Assembly (NCBI GenBank): GCA_013347225.1
Contig: CP054595.1
Coordinates: 434,001 to 498,000, forward strand
DNA from: Candidatus Accumulibacter similis
Lineage (GTDB): Bacteria; Pseudomonadota; Gammaproteobacteria; Burkholderiales; Rhodocyclaceae
Reading direction: 5' to 3'
DNA: 64,000 bases
Made by a program: the position numbers and the translations under genes. Under the pieces are notes generated by a model that searched no databases, had not been told where the DNA came from, and saw only the letters and a list, made by a program, of their open reading frames with translations. The first letter of the stretch is position 1, and each line of letters starts with the position of its first letter. Below are positions 26,554-37,581 of the stretch, one piece after another.

Positions 26554-27506
26554 TGCCGCAGCACCCGCTCGGCGGCGGCGATGACCGCGGCGGGGTCGGG
26601 CGGCGTGCCCGCGTTGCCCAGATTGCGGACGAATCCGTTGCCAAAGACCCCCGTCAGCGCCGGATCGGTCGCCACGTAGAGGGCGATCACCGGCACACGC
26701 AAGGCCGCGGCAAGGTGTGCCAGGCCGGTATCGACCCCGATCGCGACGCTGGCTCTCGCCAGCAGCGCTGCGATCTCCCGCAGCCCGAGCGGTGGCGCGA
26801 CGATCGCTCCGTCCACGGCAGAGACGATTCGTTCGGCACGCTCCCGCTCGTGGGCGTTGCCGGCCGGCAACACCGTGGTCACCCCGTTGCGCGACAGTTC
26901 ACGGCCAAGTGCGCGCCAGTGTACTTCATCCCACAACTTGTCGTCACGGCTGGTCGCCGTCAGCAGGACCGCAACCCGTCCTGCCGGCAGCCAGCCGATG
27001 TCCATGGCCGGCGCGGATATCCCGAAGTCGAGTGGCAGGTCGACCGGGTAGTCGAAAGCCGCGGCCGCCAGCCAGCGATTGCGTTGCACTGCGTGCACAT
27101 TGGGTGGAATGACGAAGGTGTCGTCGTAGAAGTACGCGGCGAGTGATTCGCGTGCCGCCTCGGCGGCGTAGCCGAGGCGCCGCCCTCTTGCCAGCCGGCT
27201 GACCAGGGCGCTCTTGACGAGGCCCTGGGTGTCCAGTATGAAGTCGTAGGCCTTGGCGTGCAGCCGTTGCCGGAAGTCGCGCAACTCGTGCCAGGTGGCG
27301 AACTGGCCAAGTTGGCGTCGCCAACGCCGGATGGCGATCGGAATCACCTCGCCAACCGCGGGATGCAGGCGTGGAATGTCGGCGAAATTCTCCTCGACGC
27401 ACCAGTCGATGGCGGCTTCGGGGAAACTGCGCCGCAGGTCGCTGACTACCGGCAGGTTGTGAATTACGTCACCGAGCGACGACGTCTTGAGCAGTAGGAT
27501 ATGCAT
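26550..27506 (-). CDS. waaC: Lipopolysaccharide heptosyltransferase I
   Basis: This 318-residue GT9 protein begins MHILLLKTSSLGDVIHNLPV, the WaaC acceptor-binding loop with the catalytic Asp. DFILDTQGLVKSAL is also typical. The C-terminal ADP-heptose site includes VGIDTGLAHLAAALRVP, seen here as AIGVDTGLAHLAAALRVP, followed by ALYVATDP. It adds the first heptose to Kdo2-lipid A. It leads the waaC-waaA unit, with a TATAAT on the reverse strand at 27557-27552 suggesting the promoter. Confidence 0.95.
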   Translation of the reverse strand: MHILLLKTSSLGDVIHNLPVVSDLRRSFPEAAIDWCVEENFADIPRLHPAVGEVIPIAIRRWRRQLGQFATWHELRDFRQRLHAKAYDFILDTQGLVKSALVSRLARGRRLGYAAEAARESLAAYFYDDTFVIPPNVHAVQRNRWLAAAAFDYPVDLPLDFGISAPAMDIGWLPAGRVAVLLTATSRDDKLWDEVHWRALGRELSRNGVTTVLPAGNAHERERAERIVSAVDGAIVAPPLGLREIAALLARASVAIGVDTGLAHLAAALRVPVIALYVATDPALTGVFGNGFVRNLGNAGTPPDPAAVIAAAERVLRQ

Positions 27507-27551
27507 CGCCGGGTCAGGGTGACGAAGATCGGTGGCGGGCGGGAAGTGCGC

Positions 27552-27621
27552 ATTATAGGTCCTCGCCGGTCCTCGCCGGTCCTCGCCGGTCGTGGCCGGG
27601 GCATCATCTGCCGGCTATAAT
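27552..27621. promoter_or_regulatory. Divergent waaC/manC promoters separated by a 10-bp tandem repeat
   Basis: A reverse-strand TATAAT (27557-27552) serves waaC, and a forward TATAAT (27616-27621) lies 55 bp before manC. Between them CCTCGCCGGT is repeated three times exactly (27561-27590), with a degenerate fourth copy. The repeat covers the -35 side of both promoters, and no consensus -35 is visible for either. Confidence 0.6.
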
Positions 27622-27675
27622 CCCGCCTCGCGCCCGCGCTGCGTGGCAAGTCGGTTCCGTCTGGAGACGATGCAA

Positions 27676-29097
27676 ATGAAATCCCCCGTGATTCGTCCGG
27701 TCATTCTCTGTGGAGGATCCGGGACCCGTCTGTGGCCTCTGTCGCGGACGCATTATCCGAAGCAGTTCCTCTGCCTGGTCGACGACCATTCCCTGTTGCA
27801 GAACACCCTGCGCAGACTCGCCGGGCTCGACGGCCTGGGCAAGGCGATCGCCGTTGCCAACGAGCACCATCGCTTCCTGGTTGCCGAGCAGTTGTTCGAG
27901 ATTGGCCTCAAGGCAGACATCCTGCTCGAGCCCGCGGCCCGCAACACGGCACCGGCCGTCGCAGCGGCCGCCATCAGGGCACTCGCCGACGCTGGCAGCG
28001 AGGCGCCGCCACTGCTCCTGGTGCTGCCTTCCGATCACGTCATCGCTGGCATCGCTGCCTTCCAGGAAGCAGTGCAGGCGGCAATTCCGCATGCGCAGGC
28101 CGGTGCTCTGGTGACCTTTGGTGTCCTGCCGGACCGCCCGGAGACGGGCTACGGTTACATCCGCCGCGGCGCTCCGCTGCCCGGCGGCTATGTGCTCGAC
28201 CGCTTCGTCGAAAAGCCCGACGCGGCCACGGCAAAGACGTACCTTGACGCGGGTGACTACTTCTGGAACAGCGGCATGTTCCTGTTCCGTGCCGACAGCT
28301 TTCTCGACGCGCTGCAGCGCTTTGCGCCGGTGATGCGCCAGCAGGTGGCTGCAGCCTGCCAGGCGGCGCGGCTGGATCTCGACTTTGTCCGTCTCGACGA
28401 AAGTGCTTTCGCCGCCAGCCCGTCGGACTCGATCGACTACGCGGTGATGGAAAAGACCGATCACGGCGTCGTCATTCCCCTCGATGCCGGCTGGAACGAC
28501 ATCGGCGCATCGGACGCGCTGGCGACGATCGGCCAGGTGGACAGCGACGGCAACGCCCGGCGTGGCGACGTGCGCAGTGTCGATACCAGCAACTGCGTGC
28601 TGTTCGCCGAGGGCAGGCTGCTGGCGACCGTCGGCGTCAAGGACCTGGTTGTGATCGCGACTCCCGACGCGGTGCTGGTTGCCGACAAGGCGAAGGCGCA
28701 GGATGTCAAGGTGCTCGTCGACGATCTGAAGCGCGCTGGCCGCTGCGAGACGGAGTACCGCCACGTCGTCCACCGGCCGTGGGGCAGTTACGAGGGCCTC
28801 GCGCACGGCTCCCGCTATCAGGTCAAGCGGATCCTGGTGAAGCCCGGCGCCAGTCTCAGCCTGCAGAAGCACCACCATCGTGCCGAGCACTGGGTTGTCG
28901 TCAAGGGCACCGCCGCCATCGTTCGCGGCGACGAGTCGCTGCTGCTGTCCGAGAACCAGTCTACCTACATCCCGCTGGGTGTCGTTCACCGCCTGGAGAA
29001 TCCGGGCAAGATCGACCTCGAGATCGTCGAAGTGCAGTCTGGCAGCTATCTCGGCGAGGACGACATCGTCCGTCTCGAAGACACCTATGGCAGATGA
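27676..29097 (+). CDS. manC: Mannose-1-phosphate guanylyltransferase / mannose-6-phosphate isomerase
   Basis: This 473-residue bifunctional enzyme carries the nucleotidyltransferase signature VILCGGSGTRLWPLSR and KQFL at the start, FVEKPDAATA and FWNSGMFLF in the middle. The C-terminal cupin of type II phosphomannose isomerase has RPWGSYEGL, QKHHHRAEHWVVV and YIPLGVVHRLENPG. It makes GDP-mannose for polysaccharide synthesis. Two ATGs compete: ggaga at 27663-27667 is spaced 8 bases from 27676, so that start is preferred to 27670. rfbB follows after 54 bp. Confidence 0.95.
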   Translation: MKSPVIRPVILCGGSGTRLWPLSRTHYPKQFLCLVDDHSLLQNTLRRLAGLDGLGKAIAVANEHHRFLVAEQLFEIGLKADILLEPAARNTAPAVAAAAIRALADAGSEAPPLLLVLPSDHVIAGIAAFQEAVQAAIPHAQAGALVTFGVLPDRPETGYGYIRRGAPLPGGYVLDRFVEKPDAATAKTYLDAGDYFWNSGMFLFRADSFLDALQRFAPVMRQQVAAACQAARLDLDFVRLDESAFAASPSDSIDYAVMEKTDHGVVIPLDAGWNDIGASDALATIGQVDSDGNARRGDVRSVDTSNCVLFAEGRLLATVGVKDLVVIATPDAVLVADKAKAQDVKVLVDDLKRAGRCETEYRHVVHRPWGSYEGLAHGSRYQVKRILVKPGASLSLQKHHHRAEHWVVVKGTAAIVRGDESLLLSENQSTYIPLGVVHRLENPGKIDLEIVEVQSGSYLGEDDIVRLEDTYGR

Positions 29098-29151
29098 CCA
29101 GGGATCCGCAGCCGCGTCGCCGACGGCAGCCGCATTCGAAGGCTTGAGGAC

Positions 29152-30228
29152 ATGATACTGGTTACTGGCGGTGCCGGCTTCATCGGCGCGAACTTCGTAC
29201 TCGACTGGCTGGCGGCGAGCGACGAGCCGATCGTCAATCTCGACCGGCTGACCTATGCCGGCAACCGGCAAAGCCTCAGCTCGCTGTCCGGCGACGCGCG
29301 CCACATCTTCGTGCACGGAGACATCGGCGACGGCGAACTGTGCTCCCGCCTCCTCGCGCAGTACCAGCCGCGGGCGATCATCAACTTCGCTGCCGAGTCA
29401 CACGTGGACCGGTCGATCCACGGCCCCGCCGAGTTCATCCAGACCAACGTCGTCGGCACCTTCCAGTTGCTGGAGAGAGTCCGCGCGTACTGGAAGCTGC
29501 TGCCGGAGGACGCCCAGCGAAGCTTCCGTTTCCTGCACGTGTCGACCGACGAAGTGTATGGCTCGCTCGCACCCGACGCACCGGCGTTCACCGAAGACCA
29601 TCCCTATCAGCCGAACAGCCCGTATTCGGCGAGCAAGGCAGCCAGTGACCATCTACTGCGCGCCTATCATCACACCTACGGCCTGCCGGTGCTGACCACC
29701 AACTGCTCGAACAACTACGGTCCCTACCAGTTTCCCGAGAAGCTGATTCCGTTGATGATCGTCAATGCGCTGGCGGGCCAGCCGCTGCCGGTGTATGGTG
29801 ACGGCCAGCAGATTCGCGACTGGCTTTACGTCGGCGATCACTGTGCGGCGATTCGGCGAGTTCTGGCGGCGGCCTTGCCGGGCGCCACCTACAACGTCGG
29901 TGGTGGCAACGAGAAGGCGAATCTCGAAATCGTGCACACCGTCTGCGGACTGCTTGACGACTTGCGCCCGCGTCCCGACGGCAGGCCCTATCGCCAGCAG
30001 ATCACTTACGTCACTGACCGTCCCGGCCACGATCGCCGCTACGCGATCGATGCGCGTCGGATCGAGGGCGACCTTGGCTGGAAGCCTGCCGAGACCTTTG
30101 CTTCCGGCATCGACAAGACCGTTCGCTGGTACCTGGCGAACGAGGACTGGGTGCGCAACGTGCAGTCCGGCGCGTACCGCGACTGGGTCGAGAAGAACTA
30201 CGGCGACCGGAAAAAAGTGGGATCATAG
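29152..30228 (+). CDS. rfbB: dTDP-glucose 4,6-dehydratase
   Basis: This 358-residue extended SDR has the NAD-binding motif ILVTGGAGFIGANFV. The catalytic STDEVYGSL and YSASKAASDHLLRAY (Tyr-x-x-x-Lys) are present, together with NNYGPYQFPEKLIPL. It converts dTDP-glucose to the 4-keto-6-deoxy intermediate for rhamnose and other deoxysugars. The other rml genes are not adjacent. It probably shares a transcript with manC. Confidence 0.96.
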   Translation: MILVTGGAGFIGANFVLDWLAASDEPIVNLDRLTYAGNRQSLSSLSGDARHIFVHGDIGDGELCSRLLAQYQPRAIINFAAESHVDRSIHGPAEFIQTNVVGTFQLLERVRAYWKLLPEDAQRSFRFLHVSTDEVYGSLAPDAPAFTEDHPYQPNSPYSASKAASDHLLRAYHHTYGLPVLTTNCSNNYGPYQFPEKLIPLMIVNALAGQPLPVYGDGQQIRDWLYVGDHCAAIRRVLAAALPGATYNVGGGNEKANLEIVHTVCGLLDDLRPRPDGRPYRQQITYVTDRPGHDRRYAIDARRIEGDLGWKPAETFASGIDKTVRWYLANEDWVRNVQSGAYRDWVEKNYGDRKKVGS

Positions 30229-30261
30229 CCGCCTGCAAGTTTCTTCTTCCGGGAGGCGGCG

Positions 30262-31062
30262 TTGGGCTGGTGGTTGGCGTATGTCGCCCTGGGCTTGTTT
30301 GCCGGCTTTGCGGCCGGCGCCCTGGGAATCGGCGGCGGGCTGGTGATGGTACCGTCGCTGACCATCATCTTTGCCGCGCAGGCCGGCTTTCCGGCGGACG
30401 AGGCCCTGCATCTGGCCCTCGGCACCTCGATGGCCGTGATCCTGTTCACCTCGCTTTCAAGCCTACTGGCCCACCATCGTCATGGTGCCGTGTCATGGCC
30501 GGTCGTCGTCCAGATCACGCCCGGGATTCTGCTTGGCACGCTGCTGGGGACGCTGCTGGCGGCCAGCGTGCCGGCGCAGCCGCTGGCCATCTTCTTCAGT
30601 ATCTTCGTCTCGCTGGTGGCGGGGCAGATGGTCTTCAACCTGACGCCCAAGGCCGCGCGCGAACTGCCTGGACGCATCGGCCTGGTCGCAGTCGGCATCG
30701 GCATCGGCGCCGTCTCGGCCCTGGTGTCGATCGGTGGCGGGTCGCTGACCGTCCCCTTCCTCACCTGGTGCAACGTGCGCGTCCACAACGCCATCGGCAC
30801 CTCGGCGGCCATCGGCTTCCCGATCGCCGTTGGCGGTTCGCTGGGCTATCTCTTCAATGGCTGGCAGCATCCCGGCCTGCCAGCCGGGAGTATCGGTTAC
30901 ATCTACCTGCCGGCTTTCCTGTGGCTCGTGCCGAGCAGCATGCTGATGGCACCGTTCGGTGCGAAGCTGGCGCACAGCCTGCCGGTGGCGACCCTGAAAC
31001 GCCTCTTTGCCGCGCTGCTGGTCGTGCTCGCGGCGCGAATGCTCTGGCGGCTGCTGGCGTGA
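30262..31062 (+). CDS. TauE/SafE-family membrane permease
   Basis: The TTG at 30262, preceded by gggaggcgg, gives 266 residues with about eight hydrophobic segments. The two inverted-repeat signatures of the family are visible, GFAAGALGIGGGLVMVPSL near the N-terminus and GAVSALVSIGGGSLTVPFL near 150. The family exports or imports sulfite, sulfoacetate or organosulfonates; the substrate here is unknown. It follows rfbB by 33 bp and is convergent with the enoyl-CoA hydratase gene. Confidence 0.88.
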   Translation: MGWWLAYVALGLFAGFAAGALGIGGGLVMVPSLTIIFAAQAGFPADEALHLALGTSMAVILFTSLSSLLAHHRHGAVSWPVVVQITPGILLGTLLGTLLAASVPAQPLAIFFSIFVSLVAGQMVFNLTPKAARELPGRIGLVAVGIGIGAVSALVSIGGGSLTVPFLTWCNVRVHNAIGTSAAIGFPIAVGGSLGYLFNGWQHPGLPAGSIGYIYLPAFLWLVPSSMLMAPFGAKLAHSLPVATLKRLFAALLVVLAARMLWRLLA

Positions 31063-31069
31063 CTGCCGA

Positions 31070-31849
31070 TCAGCAGCCGCGAAACCTTGGTGCCCGCTTG
31101 GCGAGAAAGGCCGCCACTCCCTCACGGTAGTCAGCTGTCTCGAGGAAGGCGAAGGAATCACGCAATTCCTGGTCGCTCAGCGGCAGATCCTGTTGCAGAC
31201 GGCGCAGCAACTGCTTGTGCCAGCGCGCGACCAGCGGCGCTCCCTGGCAGATTCGCCGGACTGTGGCGGAGGCTTCCGCGGCGACTGCCTCGTCAGCAAC
31301 GACACGCGTGACAAGCCCCTTGGCGAGTGCCTCGGCGGCTCCCAGGATACGACCCTCGAGGAGCAGTTCACGCATTGTCGGCGCACCAGCAAGGCGCAAC
31401 AGGGCCACCATCTCGACCGGATACATCGAGAAGCCGAGCCGGTTGATTGGCGCGCCAAAGCGGGCCGACTCACCACAGATGCGCAGGTCACATTGTGCGG
31501 CGATCTCCAGGCCGCCTCCGATGCAGGCGCCCCGGATCAGCGCGATCGTCGGCAGGGGGCAGTCACCGACTGCCTGCAGCGCGGCTCCGGCCTGTGCGTG
31601 ATAGGCCATCGCGTGCTCGACGGTATCACGCCGACTGGCGAACTCCTCGATGTCGCCGCCGGCGGCAAAGGCCTGTTCTCCCTCACCCTGCAGCACCAGG
31701 CAGCGAAGCCGGTTGTCGGCAGCCAGCTCGCTGACGACCAACGCCAGTTGCCGCCACATGACGGAGTCGACGGCGTTGAGTTTCGCCGGATTCGATAGCG
31801 TGACGGTTGCCACCTCGCCATCGCAATCGTACTGGATGCTGCCACTCAC
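31070..31849 (-). CDS. Enoyl-CoA hydratase/isomerase family protein
   Basis: This 259-residue crotonase-fold protein has the oxyanion-hole segment AFAAGGDIEEFASR and the second signature IRGACIGGGLEIAAQCDLRICGE. The usual catalytic Glu region reads FSMYPVEMVALLRLAG, so the hydratase-type glutamates are not all obvious and an isomerase or other crotonase activity is possible. The start overlaps the GntR stop by four bases. The locus (divergent methylmalonyl pathway) suggests short-chain or branched acyl-CoA catabolism. Confidence 0.88.
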   Translation of the reverse strand: MSGSIQYDCDGEVATVTLSNPAKLNAVDSVMWRQLALVVSELAADNRLRCLVLQGEGEQAFAAGGDIEEFASRRDTVEHAMAYHAQAGAALQAVGDCPLPTIALIRGACIGGGLEIAAQCDLRICGESARFGAPINRLGFSMYPVEMVALLRLAGAPTMRELLLEGRILGAAEALAKGLVTRVVADEAVAAEASATVRRICQGAPLVARWHKQLLRRLQQDLPLSDQELRDSFAFLETADYREGVAAFLAKRAPRFRGC

Positions 31850-32520
31850 GGCATGGCCCCTGCCTCCTCGACCGTGCCACGCGCCAGCGCCTGGCGGCCG
31901 GCAAGGATATGGTCGTGCATCATCGTCTGCGCGCGCAGCGCGTCCCCGGCCTTGATCGCCTCGAGGATGCCGGCATGCTCATCCAGCGATTGCTGCAGTC
32001 GACCGTCGATGCTCAACGAGAACAGCCTGGTCAGCTTGAGCACCTTGCGCAAGTCCTGGATCACCTGCCGCAGCCAGCGGTTCCCGGACATTTCCTGGAT
32101 GCGTAAGTGAAACTCCTGGTTCGTTTCAAAGAAGCGTCCAATCTGGTTGCTGGCGGCAAAGCGCTGCAACTGGCGATGCAGTGCCTCGAGTCTGGCGACC
32201 TGTTCCGGCCTCGCCCTTGTCGTCGCTTCAAGGGCGCAGCGGCCCTCGAGCATCGCCATCAGGGGGAAGATCTCGTCCAGATCCTGGTCCGAGATCTCGG
32301 TGACAAAGGCGCCGCGGCGTGGCCGCAGGGTGACCAGCCCTTCGGCAGCGAGCACCTTCAGGGCTTCGCGCAGTGGCGTCCGGCTGATGCCGTAGTCGAC
32401 GGCCAATTGTTGCTCGTCGATGCGGATTCCGGGCAACAGCTCGTGCGCAAAAATCTGTTGTCGCAGCCGCTCGGCGACTTCTTGGTAGAGGGCCGTCTGC
32501 GCTATTCGACTCGGCGCCAT
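31846..32520 (-). CDS. GntR-family regulator, FCD (FadR-type) effector domain
   Basis: This 224-residue protein has an N-terminal winged helix (YGISRTPLREALKVLAAEGLV) and an all-helical FCD domain with metal-ligand-like Asp/His positions (EFHLRIQEMSGN, DEHAGILEAIKAGD, HDHIL). FCD regulators usually sense organic acids or acyl-CoA and repress neighbouring genes. It is coupled to the enoyl-CoA hydratase and divergent from methylmalonyl-CoA mutase, with an imperfect AT-rich palindrome between them as the likely operator. Confidence 0.92.
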   Translation of the reverse strand: MAPSRIAQTALYQEVAERLRQQIFAHELLPGIRIDEQQLAVDYGISRTPLREALKVLAAEGLVTLRPRRGAFVTEISDQDLDEIFPLMAMLEGRCALEATTRARPEQVARLEALHRQLQRFAASNQIGRFFETNQEFHLRIQEMSGNRWLRQVIQDLRKVLKLTRLFSLSIDGRLQQSLDEHAGILEAIKAGDALRAQTMMHDHILAGRQALARGTVEEAGAMP

Positions 32521-32560
32521 GGCTGTTCTTCTTCGTACGGTGAGTCAGGATCCCGGAAAC

Positions 32561-32590
32561 TTGCTTTCATAATTATGGATACAGTATTAT
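32561..32590 (+). promoter_or_regulatory. mcm promoter with overlapping GntR-type operator
   Basis: TTGCTT (32561-32566) and TATTAT (32585-32590), spaced 18 bp, form a plausible promoter for mcm. A 22-bp imperfect palindrome (32569-32590) with half-sites ATAATTATGG and ACAGTATTAT matches at 7 of 10 positions and overlaps the -10. It is the most AT-rich stretch of the gap and lies upstream of both divergent genes. Confidence 0.55.
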
Positions 32591-32721
32591 TCGCTGGGCG
32601 GGGTGTCAAGAGCTCGAACAGGCTGCGCTAGGCAGCGCGTCTCCCGCCGCGAATACCATGGCTGCGGCGTCGCCTATTGGCCTGCCCGCCCCAATCCACA
32701 GATTTCCTGAAAGGTTCCGTC

Positions 32722-34896
<2,175 letters not shown>

Positions 34897-34928
34897 GCGG
34901 TTTCGTTGCCGGCGAGCGGGAAGTGGTT

Positions 34929-35927
34929 ATGACCAGTGCAACTGCCGGCAGTCTTTCGGCTGCCGACCAGCATCTCGTTGATGGCGTTCTCGCCGGTCGC
35001 CGACGGGCGCTGGCGAAAGCCATCACCCTCGTCGAGTCGACCCATGGTGACCACCAGCGACGCGCACGCCACGTGCTCGCGGCGCTGCTGCCGCATACCG
35101 GGCGAACGATTCGGGTCGGCATCTCCGGTGCTCCCGGAGCCGGCAAGTCAACTTTCATCGAGTCGCTTGGCCTCTACCTCATCGAGGCCGGCCGACGGGT
35201 TGCCGTGCTTGCCGTCGACCCGTCGTCGTCGGTCTCCGGGGGTTCGATCCTTGGCGACAAGACGCGAATGGAACTGCTTTGCCAGCGCGACGAAGCCTTC
35301 ATCCGCCCGAGTCCATCATCCGGGTCGCTGGGTGGGGTCGCCGACAAGACGCGCGAGGCGATGCTGGTCTGCGAAGCTGCCGGCTTCGATGTCATCATCG
35401 TCGAGACCGTTGGCGTCGGGCAATCCGAGACCACCGTGGCCGGCATGGTTGATGCCTTTGTCCTGCTGCAGCTGCCCAATGCCGGCGATGACCTGCAGGC
35501 CATCAAGAAGGGCATCGTCGAGATCGCCGACCTGATCGTCTTCAACAAGGCCGACATCGACGAACGGGCAGCGGCCTTTGCCCGCAACCAGATGCGCGCC
35601 GCGTTGACCATGCTGCGCAGCACGAGTCCGAACTGGCGGCCGCCAGTGCTGACGATGAGTGCTCTCGCCAGGAGCGGCATAGCCGAGTTCTGGACCGAGG
35701 TCGAGCGCTATCGGACGACGATGATCGCCAGTGGCGAGTTCGACGACAAGCGACGTCGGCAGGCCGTCGACTGGATGTGGAACCTGATCGATTCCGGTTT
35801 GCGGCAGTACTTTCGCTCGCACGCGACCGTGCGCTCGGCGCTGCCGGTCCTCACTGGCGACGTCGCCGAGGGCCGAACGACGCCCGGTGCCGCGGCGTCA
35901 CGTCTGCTGGCCTATCTGAAACACTGA
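34929..35927 (+). CDS. meaB: Methylmalonyl-CoA mutase G-protein chaperone MeaB (ArgK family)
   Basis: This 332-residue G3E-family GTPase has Walker A GAPGAGKST near 65-73, AVDPSSSVSGGSILGDKTRM (switch/Mg region), ETVGVGQSE, and the guanine-specificity NKAD in IVFNKADID. It protects and reloads the B12 mutase. The ATG at 34929 has a better-spaced gggaag than the GTG at 34923. It is 32 bp downstream of mcm and in the same unit. Confidence 0.95.
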   Translation: MTSATAGSLSAADQHLVDGVLAGRRRALAKAITLVESTHGDHQRRARHVLAALLPHTGRTIRVGISGAPGAGKSTFIESLGLYLIEAGRRVAVLAVDPSSSVSGGSILGDKTRMELLCQRDEAFIRPSPSSGSLGGVADKTREAMLVCEAAGFDVIIVETVGVGQSETTVAGMVDAFVLLQLPNAGDDLQAIKKGIVEIADLIVFNKADIDERAAAFARNQMRAALTMLRSTSPNWRPPVLTMSALARSGIAEFWTEVERYRTTMIASGEFDDKRRRQAVDWMWNLIDSGLRQYFRSHATVRSALPVLTGDVAEGRTTPGAAASRLLAYLKH

Positions 35928-36029
35928 ATGCAACAGAAAAACAAGAAGCCGACTGCCAGACAATTTCCAGCGATATCTCCGACCTGTTTCCGTAGTTCTG
36001 ATTGACGCGACCGTTAGGGAGTAGGACTT

Positions 36030-37562
<1,533 letters not shown>

Positions 37563-37581
37563 TACCCGGGGAGAAATAGTG

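Noticed and set aside
27561..27590. The tandem repeat as a CRISPR array
   Set aside because: The units are 10 bp and directly adjacent with no spacers, and there are no cas genes in the window.
35928..36005. A 25-codon open frame directly after meaB (MQQKNKKPTARQF...)
   Set aside because: It has no convincing ribosome binding site or family match, and it is most likely the intergenic leader of pccB.
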